Below are positions 8,514 to 17,576 of a stretch of DNA of 64,000 bases, piece by piece. Location: the NCBI RefSeq assembly GCF_001667035.1, contig NZ_LZIR01000035.1, forward strand, positions 21,516 to 85,515. Reading direction: 5' to 3'. A program made the position numbers and the translations under genes. Positions within the stretch are counted from its first letter, which is position 1; each line of letters starts with the position of its first letter. This DNA is from Mycobacterium sp. 852002-51057_SCH5723018 (GTDB lineage Bacteria; Actinomycetota; Actinomycetes; Mycobacteriales; Mycobacteriaceae). The notes beneath the pieces are model-generated. The model was not told the DNA's origin. It searched no databases and saw nothing but the letters and a program-made list of their open reading frames with translations.

Positions 8514-9863
8514 CTATCGGGGCGCGTCCTCCAGCCCCGATCCGAGGGTCGTGCCGTTGGTTTCCGGCAGCAGATAGGTGCACACCAGGCTCGTCGCCGC
8601 GAGGGTGCCCAGCATGAGGCCGATCGCCCAGCTGCCGTAGGTGGCCAGCAGCGTCCCGGATATCAGGGGCGGCACGGCGCCACCCACGACGCCGGCCAGG
8701 TTGATCACCAGCGCCGAGCCGCTGTAGCGGTAGCGGGTGGCGAACAGTTCCGGAATGAACGCTCCCGTAGGACCGGAGCCGATCCCGGCGATCGCACACA
8801 TGCCGGCGATGGCGACCACGTACAGCACGGGGTTGCCGGTGTCTATCAGGGGCATCACCACGAACGCCCACGGCAGGCAGCCCGACCACCCGACCAGCAT
8901 CAGGCGGCGGCGCCCGACGCGGTCACACAGCGTGGCCGACAGGGACACCGATGCGATGCTCACCAGCCCCGCCAGCACGCCGACCGACCAGATGAAGGTG
9001 CGCGAATACCCGAGGTGCGAATGGGCGTACATGGTCAGGTAGGTGTTTCCCATGTACGCGAAGCCCAGCGCGCCCAGGATGCTCCCCGCGGCCAGGACGA
9101 TCTCGCGGCGCTGCAGCCGCAGCAACTCGGCCAGCGGCGCCCTGGGCACCAGGTTGCGGGCCTTCTCCTCGACGAACACCGGGGTCTCGTCGATGTTGAG
9201 CCGCACGTAGAGGGCGATGCCGATCAGTGCCGCGCTGATCAGGAACGGCAGGCGCCATCCCCACTGCATGAACGCGGGGCTGTTCTCACCGATGCTGAAG
9301 TTGACGCCCAGGAAGGTCAGGCTGGACAGCACCGCCGCGGTCCCGCCGCCGAGCAGGGTGAACATGCCGTAGCGGCCGCGCTTGCCTGCCGGCGCGTATT
9401 CGGCGCTCAGCAACGCCGACCCCGCCCACTCCCCGCCGACGGCGAACCCCTGCAGGAGCCGCAGCGCCATCAGGATCAGCGGCGCGGCCACGCCGATGGT
9501 GGCCGTGCTGGGCACCAGGCCCACGGTCACCGTGGACACGGCCATGATCAGCAGCGTGGCGATCAGGGTCTTCTTGCGGCCCAGCCGGTCCCCGAAGTAA
9601 CCGAACACGGCCGCGCCCAGCGGCCGGGACAGGAACGCCGTCGCGAACGTGCCCATCGACGCGATCATCGCCACCGTGGGGCTCAGGTGCGGGAAGAACA
9701 CCGTCGGAAACACCAGCGCCGCGGCGGTGCCGTAGATGAGGAAGTCGTAATACTCGATGGCGGAGCCGACGAGGCAGGCGGCGGCCACCCGCCGCATCGG
9801 TGTGGACGCGGGGCGGGCTACAACCGCCGCGGCGCCGCCGCCCGGGCGACCGAACTCACCCAT
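8514..9863 (-). CDS. MFS transporter of the metabolite:H+ symporter type
   Basis: This 449-aa inner-membrane protein has about 12 hydrophobic segments. The early EYYDFLIYGTAAAL and the loop motif GYFGDRLGRKKTL are typical of the MHS branch of the major facilitator superfamily (shikimate, proline/betaine and dicarboxylate symporters). It is the positional homologue of Rv1200; the substrate is unknown. The start codon overlaps the stop of the small upstream frame at 9856-10050, so it may be translated as the third gene of a fadD36 transcript. Transport of a carboxylate used by the neighbouring catabolic genes is possible but unproven. Confidence 0.87.
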   Translation of the reverse strand: MGEFGRPGGGAAAVVARPASTPMRRVAAACLVGSAIEYYDFLIYGTAAALVFPTVFFPHLSPTVAMIASMGTFATAFLSRPLGAAVFGYFGDRLGRKKTLIATLLIMAVSTVTVGLVPSTATIGVAAPLILMALRLLQGFAVGGEWAGSALLSAEYAPAGKRGRYGMFTLLGGGTAAVLSSLTFLGVNFSIGENSPAFMQWGWRLPFLISAALIGIALYVRLNIDETPVFVEEKARNLVPRAPLAELLRLQRREIVLAAGSILGALGFAYMGNTYLTMYAHSHLGYSRTFIWSVGVLAGLVSIASVSLSATLCDRVGRRRLMLVGWSGCLPWAFVVMPLIDTGNPVLYVVAIAGMCAIAGIGSGPTGAFIPELFATRYRYSGSALVINLAGVVGGAVPPLISGTLLATYGSWAIGLMLGTLAATSLVCTYLLPETNGTTLGSGLEDAPR

Positions 9864-10050
9864 GAAGGCCGCCCAGTGCTCGGTTGCGTCTACTCACCTG
9901 TACGACGGTAGGTGAAGCTCCGCGGTCTCGCCCGCTAGCGACCCTGGCAAGTTCCTGGATGTCGCGTAAGTCTTCCGGCCGCGACCGTGCGTGTTGGGAC
10001 GGCGACACGCCGTAAATCGCGTACAACTGCGCACGCTCGCGGTGGCTCAT
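9856..10050 (-). CDS. Possible small protein between fadD36 and the MFS gene
   Basis: This 64-aa frame starts 9 nt after the fadD36 stop and ends overlapping the transporter start by 8 nt (ATGGGTGA), an arrangement that favours coupled translation. The first 40 residues (MSHRERAQLYAIYGVSPSQH onwards) use codons with mostly G or C in third position; the last 20 do not. I recognise no domain. Without it the fadD36-MFS gap would be about 200 nt. It may be a real peptide or the decayed remainder of one. Confidence 0.4.
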   Translation of the reverse strand: MSHRERAQLYAIYGVSPSQHARSRPEDLRDIQELARVASGRDRGASPTVVQVSRRNRALGGLHG

Positions 10051-10059
10051 CGCGGCGGG

Positions 10060-11481
10060 TCAGCCCTCGGAGAGCAGCTGCTTCTTGAGCACCTTGCCCA
10101 TGGCGTTGCGCGGCAGCGCGTCGACCACGCGCACCTCGCGGGGGCGCTTGTGGATCGAAAGCTCCTGGGCCACATAGTTGATCAGCTCGTCGGGCTGCAG
10201 CTCCGAGGAGCCGACGACGAACGCGACGATGCGCTGCCCCAGGTCCTCGTCGGGCAGCCCGACGACGGCGGCCTCCTGCACGCCGGGATGCCCGAGCAAC
10301 GACGTCTCGATTTCGCCGGCGCCGACGCGGAATCCGCCGGACTTGATCAGGTCCACCGACTCGCGTCCGACGATGCGGTGCATGCCGCCGTCGTCGACGA
10401 CGGCGACATCCCCGGTGTGGTACCAGCCGTCGGCGTCGAAAACCTCGGCGGTGGCCTCGGGCCGATTCAGGTAGCCGTCGAACATCATGGGCCCGCGAAC
10501 ATGAAGCCGCCCAACGGTTTCCCCGTCGCGCGGGACGGGTTTGTCGTTGTCGTCGAGCAGCCTGGTCTCCACGCCGGCGACCGGCAGACCCACCCATCCC
10601 GCACGACGCTCTCCGTCGGCCCGGGTGGAGATGGTGATCAGCGATTCCGAGGCGCCGTAGCGTTCGATGGGCTGGTGTCCCGTGAGCCGGGCCAGGCCGT
10701 CGAACACCGGCACCGGCAGCGGGGCGCTCCCCGACACCAGCAGTCGTGCCGGCCTCAGCGCCCCGGCCGCCGACTCGTCGGCCGCCACCCGCGACCACAC
10801 CGTCGGTACCCCGAAAAACAGCGTGCCGCCGGCCTCCTCGCGGGCCTGGGCGTAGCCGGCCGGTGTCGGTCTTCCGGTGTGCACGAAGCGATTCCCGATG
10901 CGCAGCGACCCGAGCAGGCCCAGCACCAGACCATGCACGTGAAACAGCGGCAAGCCGTGCACCAGGACGTCGTCGGCCGTCCACTGCCACGCCTCGGCCA
11001 GCGCATCCAGGTCGGCGGCGATCGCCCGACGGCTCAGCAGCACACCCTTGGGCAGCCCGGTGGTGCCCGAGGTGTAGATGACCATCGCGGTGGCATCGGG
11101 CGAGGGTTCGGGGTAACGGTGCCAGGATCGGGCGTGCAACCGAACTGGTATGTGCGGCAACCCTTCTGACTCGTCCGGCTCCGGCCCCAGCCAGGCCTCC
11201 ACCCCGGAGTCGGTCAGCATGTGCCGGCGCTCGGCCACGCCGACATCCGAGGGCACCGGGACGAATGGCACCCCGGCGATCAGGCAGCCGGTGATCGCCA
11301 GCACGGTCGACGCGGTGGGCTTGGCCAGCACCGCGACCAGGCGCGCGCCAGCGACGCGCTCGGCCACCGACGTCGCGGCACCGACCAGGTCGCTGCGGCT
11401 CAGCGTGGCGCCGTCGATCCTGACCGCGTCGGCGATGTCGGTGGTGGTAACGGCAGCGGGGTTTAGGGATGCCAGCAGCAC
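10060..11481 (-). CDS. fadD36: Fatty-acyl-CoA synthetase FadD36
   Basis: This 473-aa ANL-superfamily ligase has the adenylation loop VIYTSGTTGLPKGV, the GASES/YGASE motif, WYHTGDVAVVD and the terminal GKVLKKQL lysine segment. The short N-terminal domain and the sequence match M. tuberculosis FadD36; related enzymes accept short or malonyl-type acids, so an unusual short or branched acid is plausible. The start is GTG 11479-11481 with TAACCT 6 nt upstream. It lies at the edge of the catabolic locus at 11.5-24.2 kb and could activate its substrate or product. Confidence 0.93.
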   Translation of the reverse strand: MLLASLNPAAVTTTDIADAVRIDGATLSRSDLVGAATSVAERVAGARLVAVLAKPTASTVLAITGCLIAGVPFVPVPSDVGVAERRHMLTDSGVEAWLGPEPDESEGLPHIPVRLHARSWHRYPEPSPDATAMVIYTSGTTGLPKGVLLSRRAIAADLDALAEAWQWTADDVLVHGLPLFHVHGLVLGLLGSLRIGNRFVHTGRPTPAGYAQAREEAGGTLFFGVPTVWSRVAADESAAGALRPARLLVSGSAPLPVPVFDGLARLTGHQPIERYGASESLITISTRADGERRAGWVGLPVAGVETRLLDDNDKPVPRDGETVGRLHVRGPMMFDGYLNRPEATAEVFDADGWYHTGDVAVVDDGGMHRIVGRESVDLIKSGGFRVGAGEIETSLLGHPGVQEAAVVGLPDEDLGQRIVAFVVGSSELQPDELINYVAQELSIHKRPREVRVVDALPRNAMGKVLKKQLLSEG

Positions 11482-11487
11482 GAATGC

Positions 11488-11493
11488 AGGTTA
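11488..11493 (-). promoter_or_regulatory. fadD36 leaderless -10 box
   Basis: TAACCT on the minus strand is 6 nt upstream of the GTG start, with no ribosome site between them. The same hexamer serves dapD. Confidence 0.5.
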
Positions 11494-11503
11494 CCCGGCG
11501 CAG

Positions 11504-12412
11504 TTATTCTTGCTCGTCCCAGATCTTCATCAGGGTGCACAGGATCTCCTCGCCGCGGCCCAGCCCGGCGAGATGACTTTCGCCCGGCAGCACGAACAGC
11601 TCGGCATCGGGCAGCAAGGACACGACGTGCTCACCGTGGGCGAACGGAACGATGTGGTCGCTGTCGCCGTGCCACCAGCGGACCGGGACCTTGACCTCGT
11701 CCAGCCGGAAGCCCCAGTCGCGGGTGAACAGGATGATGTCGTTGAAGGGGGCCGCCAGTTGCTTACGGCTGCCGTTGAGCAGGTCGTCGAGGAACATGGC
11801 CTTGAACTCGGGCCGGGTGAGCAGGCGCCGGTCGGCCTCGGGTGACACCAGGGCGTAAAGCTCGAGCGCGGACGTCGCGACCGGACGGATCATCCGGATC
11901 AGCAGGCTCGCGCCGATCCGCAGCGGGTCGCCTCCCAGCCGCAGCAGCGGCGCCGCCCGCTTGCCCAGGTTCATCAAACCGCTGGTGATCCCTTCCTCGC
12001 CGAGGAACGGCGCGACCCCACCGAGCACGCCGGCCGCCACCACCCGATCGGGCAGGACCGCGGCGGACGCGAGCGCGTACGGACCGCCGCCCGACAGGCC
12101 GATGACCGCCATCTTGTCGATGCCCAGCGTGTCCGCCATGGTGCGCAAGTCGTCGGCGAACGCCTGGATGTTCTCGTACCGGTGGGGCGTCGACGAGCCG
12201 ATACCGGGCCGGTCCAGGCCGATCAGCCGGATGTTCTGCTGTTCGGCGTAGACCCGGGCCTCGGTCGGGATCTGACGTCGGGCGCCGGGCGTTCCGTGGA
12301 GCCAGAACACCGCGCGACCCTGGGGGTCGCCGAATTCGGCGAAGCCGATTTGGCGGTCCCGACCGACCGCGACGTTTCCTTCGAGCTTGGGGCGAGCAAT
12401 CGCGAGGGCCAT
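11504..12412 (-). CDS. Alpha/beta hydrolase (Rv1191-like)
   Basis: This 302-aa protein has the alpha/beta hydrolase fold: oxyanion segment WLHGTPGARRQ, nucleophile elbow GLSGGG with the catalytic Ser, an Asp in WHGDSDHIVP and a late His in GESHLAG. It resembles Rv1191, an esterase-like protein without a known substrate. TAACAT lies 14 nt before the ATG. It is the last minus-strand gene of the CoA-transferase/aldehyde dehydrogenase run, separated from the CoA-transferase by 47 nt, so a lactone or ester hydrolysis step in that pathway is a reasonable guess. Confidence 0.85.
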   Translation of the reverse strand: MALAIARPKLEGNVAVGRDRQIGFAEFGDPQGRAVFWLHGTPGARRQIPTEARVYAEQQNIRLIGLDRPGIGSSTPHRYENIQAFADDLRTMADTLGIDKMAVIGLSGGGPYALASAAVLPDRVVAAGVLGGVAPFLGEEGITSGLMNLGKRAAPLLRLGGDPLRIGASLLIRMIRPVATSALELYALVSPEADRRLLTRPEFKAMFLDDLLNGSRKQLAAPFNDIILFTRDWGFRLDEVKVPVRWWHGDSDHIVPFAHGEHVVSLLPDAELFVLPGESHLAGLGRGEEILCTLMKIWDEQE

Positions 12413-12459
12413 GCCAGCAGCTTTGCATGTTACGAGCAGTTGACGAAAGCCGCACGGGG

Positions 12460-14724
12460 CTACGCGTTGAGCACCCGCTCACCGATGATCCGTTCGCTGC
12501 GCAGGGTGGCCAGCTCCTGCTCCGAGAGGCCGAGCCCGCGCAGGATCTCCTCGTTGTGCTGTCCCAGCGTTGGGGGCGGGGTGCGGTGATGACGAGCCGG
12601 CCCGGGGGTGATGCGGAAGGGCCAGCCGGGATAACGGTGGGATCCGGTGATCGGATGCTCGAACTCCTCGTAATAGGCGCGCGCGTCGAGTTGGGCTCCG
12701 ATCAGGTCCGTGTCGTACATCCGGTCGCCGGTGATGACTCGTTCGGCCGCGATGCCCTGCGCGCGCAGGGTCGCGACGATCGCGGCCGGCGGTTGGGGGC
12801 GGGTCCACGCGGCGACCAGCTGGTCGAACACGTCGTGGTCGATCGGCGGTGACCCGTTGTCTACCAACGACACCGCCACCCACACCCCGTCCTCGGCGGT
12901 CGGGTACACGCCCTGCAGATAGCCGCGCCGGCGGTTGCCTTCCCGCGCTTTCACGACGCCGTTCATCGAGTACTCGATCACCGGTTCGGCGGTCACGCAC
13001 GCCGCGACTTCGATCTGGGCGACCTCGACCAGCTGCCCCTCCCCCGTGCGGCTTCGGTGCTCGAGCGCGGCCAGCAGCGCGACCCCGGCGTGCACGCCGA
13101 CGATCGGGTCGGCGGGACCCTGCGGGTTGCACGGCGGGCCATCGGCGTACCCGGTGACCGCTGACATGCCGGAGGTCTGCTCGATGTTCAGCGCCCAGCC
13201 GACGTAGTCGCGCCAGGGGCCCTGCAGCCCGAAGCCGGGCATCCGCACGACAATAACGTCGGGCTTCAGCACCACCAGCGAGTCGTAGTCCAGGCCGAAC
13301 TGCTCCACCACCCGCGGGGAGAAGTTCTCCACGACGACGTCGGCGTCGGCGGCCAGCCGCCGCGCAAGCTCGAGGCCGCGCCGCGAGGTCAGGTCAAGCG
13401 TCAGGTCGCGCTTGTTGAGGTTGGTGCCCTGCCAGATGGCGCTGCGCTCGTACCAGTCGTCGCCCTCGTAGGCGAACGCCCCCGAGTAGCGGTGCCCGTC
13501 GGGCCGCTGGATGGACTCCACCTTGATGATGTCGGCGCCGAACGCGCCCAGGTAGCAGGTCAGATACGCCCCGGCCCAAAACGTGGTCAGGTCGAGCACC
13601 TTTAGTCCCGCAAAGGGTTCGGGCCGCGAACGTAACGCCACGGCGATTTTCGGGGCGGAATTCCGCCGTGGCGTTACGCTCGCGCCCAACCGAAACGGCG
13701 CGCCGGGACGTTGAAATCCCCCGCCCTCGACGAAGAAACCGCGCTTGGCGTACTGCGGACAGTCCAGCACGGTGGCGCCGTCGTTGACCGGGGCGGCTGG
13801 AATGCGCAGCGCCTGGCCCAGTTCCACGATCTCGGCAACGGTCTGCCGTGCCAGCAGGGGCTCCGCCTTCGAGAAAAACTCGTCGCGTTCCGGCCCACCC
13901 ATCATGATCGCGATCTGATGCTCGCCGTACTCGGGCAGGCCGAGCATCGCGCACACGTCCAGCCAGTGCTGACCCGTCAGGCAGTTGATGCCGACCCACC
14001 CGTCGGCGGCGCGGACGACACCCAGCATCGGGGCCGACCGCAGGTTCGCGGGCAGGCCAAGGTGTTGCATCCGCCGCGCCATCAGCATCGGGTACGGCAA
14101 CGTCGACAGCAGCGCCTCCAGCTGGGAGACGTCGACCTCTGTGACGCGGCCGACGGGCGGCACCCGCAGCGCGGTCATCGCACCCAGCGCGCCGTAGGCG
14201 CCCGCGACGTACTCGGAGATGCGGGCGCCGACCTGAACCGGCGGGCGTTGCGGATCCCTGGCACTGATCCACCCCGACGCCGCCTGCAAGGTCAGCGGCG
14301 TAGCGGTGCGATCGCGCCACGGTCCGGTCTGGCCGAAATGAGAAATGCGGAGCAGCACCAGGTTTGGGTTGAGCCGACCCAGGGTGTCGGCGTCCAGTCC
14401 CCAACCCTCGAGCGTTCCGGGCGCGAAATCCTCGACGAGTACATGGGCCTGCGCGAGAAGCTCACGGGCGGCCGCCATGTCGTCGGGCCGGCCCAAATCC
14501 AGTGTGACCCGGCGTTTTCCGGCGTTGAGGTACCCGAACAAGCCGCAGCGTTGCGGGTCGGGAACCCCTCCGGGAAACGGACCCCAATGGCGCAGCGGGT
14601 CTCCGGCGGGGGGCTCGATCTTGGTGACCTCGGCACCGAGATCGGCGAAAAGCTTTGCGGCGTAAGGGCCTGAAATCTCGTTGGCCAGCTCGACGACGTG
14701 GATCCCGGCGAGGGGTCCCGTCAT
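12460..14724 (-). CDS. Tandem two-domain CaiB/BaiF (class III) CoA-transferase
   Basis: This 754-aa protein is two class III CoA-transferase domains in one chain, each with its own start-like VVELANEISGPYAAKLFADL or VLDLTTFWAGAYLTCYLGAF segment followed by a K[IV]E motif; the first runs to about residue 345 and the second from about 372. Family members move CoA between carboxylic acids, often carnitine, bile-acid or 2-methyl branched acids. The linker carries an unusual inverted repeat at DNA level. Its ATG overlaps the aldehyde dehydrogenase stop (ATGA), so the two are translationally coupled. Next to a P450 and acyl-CoA dehydrogenases it would activate an acid made by the dehydrogenase. Confidence 0.88.
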   Translation of the reverse strand: MTGPLAGIHVVELANEISGPYAAKLFADLGAEVTKIEPPAGDPLRHWGPFPGGVPDPQRCGLFGYLNAGKRRVTLDLGRPDDMAAARELLAQAHVLVEDFAPGTLEGWGLDADTLGRLNPNLVLLRISHFGQTGPWRDRTATPLTLQAASGWISARDPQRPPVQVGARISEYVAGAYGALGAMTALRVPPVGRVTEVDVSQLEALLSTLPYPMLMARRMQHLGLPANLRSAPMLGVVRAADGWVGINCLTGQHWLDVCAMLGLPEYGEHQIAIMMGGPERDEFFSKAEPLLARQTVAEIVELGQALRIPAAPVNDGATVLDCPQYAKRGFFVEGGGFQRPGAPFRLGASVTPRRNSAPKIAVALRSRPEPFAGLKVLDLTTFWAGAYLTCYLGAFGADIIKVESIQRPDGHRYSGAFAYEGDDWYERSAIWQGTNLNKRDLTLDLTSRRGLELARRLAADADVVVENFSPRVVEQFGLDYDSLVVLKPDVIVVRMPGFGLQGPWRDYVGWALNIEQTSGMSAVTGYADGPPCNPQGPADPIVGVHAGVALLAALEHRSRTGEGQLVEVAQIEVAACVTAEPVIEYSMNGVVKAREGNRRRGYLQGVYPTAEDGVWVAVSLVDNGSPPIDHDVFDQLVAAWTRPQPPAAIVATLRAQGIAAERVITGDRMYDTDLIGAQLDARAYYEEFEHPITGSHRYPGWPFRITPGPARHHRTPPPTLGQHNEEILRGLGLSEQELATLRSERIIGERVLNA
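13625..13684. repeat. 21-nt inverted repeat inside the CoA-transferase linker
   Basis: Bases 13625-13645 pair with 13664-13684 at 20 of 21 positions; the inner 15 bp (13631-13645 with 13664-13678) are perfect. A second, overlapping palindrome GGCGGAATTCCGCC occupies 13654-13667. The element is read through in frame as the linker between the two CoA-transferase domains. It looks like a small palindromic element that landed in a tolerant site. Confidence 0.75.
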
Positions 14725-16217
14725 GCGGGGACCCCGATGGCCTTCACCTCCATGTACTGGTGCAGGCCGGTCACTCCGCCGCTCTCACGGCCGAACCCGC
14801 TCAACTTGAAGCCGCCGAACGGCGCGTCGCCGGGACCCACGCCGTTGACCGCGACCTGGCCGGTGCGGATGCGCCGAGCAACGCCGACGGCCCGGTCCAC
14901 GTCGGCGCCCCATACGGCCCCGGACAACCCGTACCGCGAGTTGTTGGCGATCGCGACCGCCTCGTCGTCGTCGCGGTAGCGGAGCACCGACAACACGGGC
15001 CCGAACACTTCCTCCTGAGCGATCGTGGAATCCGGTTCGACGTCGGTGAGGATCGTCGGTTCGAAGTAGAAGCCGGCGTCGAGGCCCGCCGGGGGGCCGC
15101 CTCCGGTCGCCAGCTTCGCCCCGTCGTTGACCGCCCCGTCGACGTGCGCCTGGACGCGGTCTCGCTGCGCCGCGCTGATCAGCGGGCCCATCTGCGCCTC
15201 GGGATCCTTGGGGTCACCGACCTTGATGTCACGGGCGAGCGCGACGAGCCGATCGACGACGTCGTCGTGCAGCGCCTCGGGAAGGAGCAGCCGGCTGTGC
15301 AGGATGCAGGCCTGCCCGGCGTGCAGTGAGCAGCAGTCGAACAGCATCTGGCGCAGCATTTCGTCGGTCACTTGCGTGTCGTCGAGGACGATGCTGGCCG
15401 ACTTCCCGCCGCACTCCAACAACAGCCGCTTCATGGCGTCGCCCGCGGCCCTCATGACCTCACAGCCCACGGCCGAGCTGCCGGTGAAGCTGATCATGTC
15501 GAGGCGCGGGTCGGTGGTGAGCAGCTTGGCGGCCTCCAGACCCGACGGGGTGACGACGTTGACGACACCCGGCGGGATGTCGGTCTCCTCGTCGATGACG
15601 CGCGCGAGCGCGAGCCCGGCGAGCGGCGTCAGCGGCGACGGCTTGAGCACGACGGTATTTCCCGCGGCCAGAGCGTTGTTCACCTTCATCACATTGAGGC
15701 AGTGCGGGAAGTTCCACGGCGTCAGGATCGATACGACGCCGAGCGGCTCTCGCCGCAGCAACGTCGTCCCGGCGCCGATTCCGGTGACCGGCTCGTCGGT
15801 CAACTTCGTGGCGAGCTGGGCCGCATGCATGGACATGTACCCGGCCCCGTCGATTTGCATCATCCGCTCGTTCGAAACACAGCCCCACTCCACCTGCGAC
15901 AGCGCAAAGAACTCGTCGGCGTGCTTGAGCAGGGCCTCGCCGAGTTGGTTGAGGCAACCGGCCCGCTCCTCGGGGCTCGTGGTCGCCCACGGCCCGCTGT
16001 CGAAGGCCCGGCGCGCGGCGGCGATCGCCTCGCCGACCTGGCCGACGCTCGCGTCGGGCGCGCTGGCGATGGCCTTTTCGGTGGCGGGGTCGATGTCGTC
16101 GAAACGGCCGTCCTCCGGTTCGACCCATCTGCCGTCGATGTAGAGCCCATAGGTGTCGACCAGGGGTCGCGGGGGTTGTAGCTCGGCCATGTGCGTCCTC
16201 ACCCGAACGTCGGTCAT
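14721..16217 (-). CDS. NAD(P)-dependent aldehyde dehydrogenase
   Basis: This 498-aa enzyme oxidises an aldehyde to its acid. It has TPWNFP, the cofactor loop FTGSSAVG, the general-base Glu in LLECGGKSA and the nucleophile Cys in HAGQACILHSR, close to the motifs of betaine- and phenylacetaldehyde-type dehydrogenases. An internal ATG (16190, MAELQPPRP) is an alternative start. It is divergent from the P450 gene across 174 nt and coupled to the CoA-transferase by an ATGA overlap. Likely role: converting the aldehyde made by P450 and alcohol dehydrogenase action into a carboxylate ready for CoA activation. Confidence 0.9.
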   Translation of the reverse strand: MTDVRVRTHMAELQPPRPLVDTYGLYIDGRWVEPEDGRFDDIDPATEKAIASAPDASVGQVGEAIAAARRAFDSGPWATTSPEERAGCLNQLGEALLKHADEFFALSQVEWGCVSNERMMQIDGAGYMSMHAAQLATKLTDEPVTGIGAGTTLLRREPLGVVSILTPWNFPHCLNVMKVNNALAAGNTVVLKPSPLTPLAGLALARVIDEETDIPPGVVNVVTPSGLEAAKLLTTDPRLDMISFTGSSAVGCEVMRAAGDAMKRLLLECGGKSASIVLDDTQVTDEMLRQMLFDCCSLHAGQACILHSRLLLPEALHDDVVDRLVALARDIKVGDPKDPEAQMGPLISAAQRDRVQAHVDGAVNDGAKLATGGGPPAGLDAGFYFEPTILTDVEPDSTIAQEEVFGPVLSVLRYRDDDEAVAIANNSRYGLSGAVWGADVDRAVGVARRIRTGQVAVNGVGPGDAPFGGFKLSGFGRESGGVTGLHQYMEVKAIGVPA

Positions 16218-16391
16218 CTAGAGAGCCAGTGTTCACCCCAGGCCCGCTGGCGTCAATCACCAATTCGGCGAATTCCGGGCTATTACACCGCGTTGTCGAC
16301 GTATTGACAGGTGTGGTCATGCCAGAGTAGACACAACGTCGCAAGACATATTGGTCCCATGTGTCGGATCGCCTGTCGAGGGAGGCCTGCC
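16218..16391. promoter_or_regulatory. Divergent control region of the catabolic locus
   Basis: This 174-nt gap separates the aldehyde dehydrogenase and P450 starts and must hold the promoters of both arms. It is AT-richer than its surroundings around 16280-16360. A weak dyad (GCGTTGT near 16290 and ACAACG near 16334) could be an operator, perhaps for the TetR protein at the end of the operon. I saw no clear KstR-type (AAC..GTT) palindrome. Confidence 0.4.
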
Positions 16392-17573
16392 GTGCAGACC
16401 ACTTTTCCCCTGCACTCCCCCGACTTCTACGCGGGCGATCCGTACCCGGCCTACCGCGAGCTGCGCGCCACCTCGCCGGTGTGCTGGAACGACGTCACCA
16501 AGTTCTGGGCACTGCTGAAGTACGAAGACATCCGGTACGTGTCGAGCAACCCGGCGATGTTCTCGTCGACCCAGGGCGTCACCATTCCCGACCCGGAGAT
16601 GCCGAGCCCGGTACAGCCCGGCGGCCTCATCTTCACCGACCCGCCGCGGCACCGGCAGATGCGCAAGCTGATCAACTCCGGGTTCACCCGGCGGCGAGTT
16701 GCCGTGCTGGAGCCGAAGATTCGCGAGATCGTGCGCGGCATCCTCGACGGCATAGAACCCGATTCCGTCCACGAGTTCGCCGAAGAGATCGCCGCACCGC
16801 TGCCCACCCGGATGATCGCCGAGCTCATCGGGGCCCCGCCCGACGATTGGGAGCAATTCCGGGCCTGGTCGGACGCGGCCACCGGGACCGCCGACCCGGA
16901 GATCGAACTCGACCCCATGGTGGCCATGGGCCAACTGTTCGAGTACTTCCGGAAGCTGATCGCGGCCAGGCGCGGCGACCCGCGCGACGACCTGCTGTCG
17001 GTTCTGGCCGGCGCGGAGATCGACGGGGTTCGGCTCACCGACGAGGACCTGCTCAACTTCGCTTTCCTGTTGTTGGTCGCCGGCAATGAAACCACCCGTA
17101 ACCTGATCGCGCTGGGCACATTGGCCCTGATCGCCCACCCCGTCCAGCGTCGCCTGCTGGTCGAGGACCGGTCGCTGATCCCGGGCGCCGTCGAAGAGAT
17201 GTTGCGCTGGAACAGCCCGGTGGTGCACATGGCGCGCACCGCCACCGCCGACGTCGAGATACGCGGTCAGCTGATCGCCGAAGGCGACACGGTGGTGATG
17301 CTCTACGGGTCCGCCAACCGCGACGAGGACATCTTCGGCGCGGACTCCGAGGAGTTCAACGTGACCCGCCACCCGAATCCGCACATCGCGTTCGGGTGCG
17401 GCGAACATTCCTGCGTCGGTGCGCAATTGGCGCGTCTGGAGGCCTCGGTGATGTTCGACGAGCTGCTGCGGCGCTTCCCCAGGCTGGAATTGGTGGGCGA
17501 GGTGGACCGGATGCGGGCCACGATGGTGCCCGGGGTGAAGCGGATGCCGGTCCGGCTGGGGACGGCCGGCTGA
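16392..17573 (+). CDS. Cytochrome P450, first gene of the igr-like operon
   Basis: This 393-aa soluble bacterial P450 shows the I-helix oxygen-activation motif VAGNETTRN, the EEMLR (ExxR) motif and the haem loop AFGCGEHSCVGAQLAR with the ligand Cys. GTG 16392 is chosen for its GAGGGAGG ribosome site; the frame upstream has no sign of coding. The downstream acyl-CoA dehydrogenase begins 3 nt after its stop. By position it plays the part CYP125 plays beside the igr genes: terminal hydroxylation or oxidation of an alkyl side chain. The substrate is unknown. Confidence 0.92.
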   Translation: MQTTFPLHSPDFYAGDPYPAYRELRATSPVCWNDVTKFWALLKYEDIRYVSSNPAMFSSTQGVTIPDPEMPSPVQPGGLIFTDPPRHRQMRKLINSGFTRRRVAVLEPKIREIVRGILDGIEPDSVHEFAEEIAAPLPTRMIAELIGAPPDDWEQFRAWSDAATGTADPEIELDPMVAMGQLFEYFRKLIAARRGDPRDDLLSVLAGAEIDGVRLTDEDLLNFAFLLLVAGNETTRNLIALGTLALIAHPVQRRLLVEDRSLIPGAVEEMLRWNSPVVHMARTATADVEIRGQLIAEGDTVVMLYGSANRDEDIFGADSEEFNVTRHPNPHIAFGCGEHSCVGAQLARLEASVMFDELLRRFPRLELVGEVDRMRATMVPGVKRMPVRLGTAG

Positions 17574-17576
17574 GCG

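Noticed and set aside
16280..16360. KstR-type operator in the P450 control region
   Set aside because: The expected AAC..GTT dyad with correct spacing was not found; only a weak dyad is visible.
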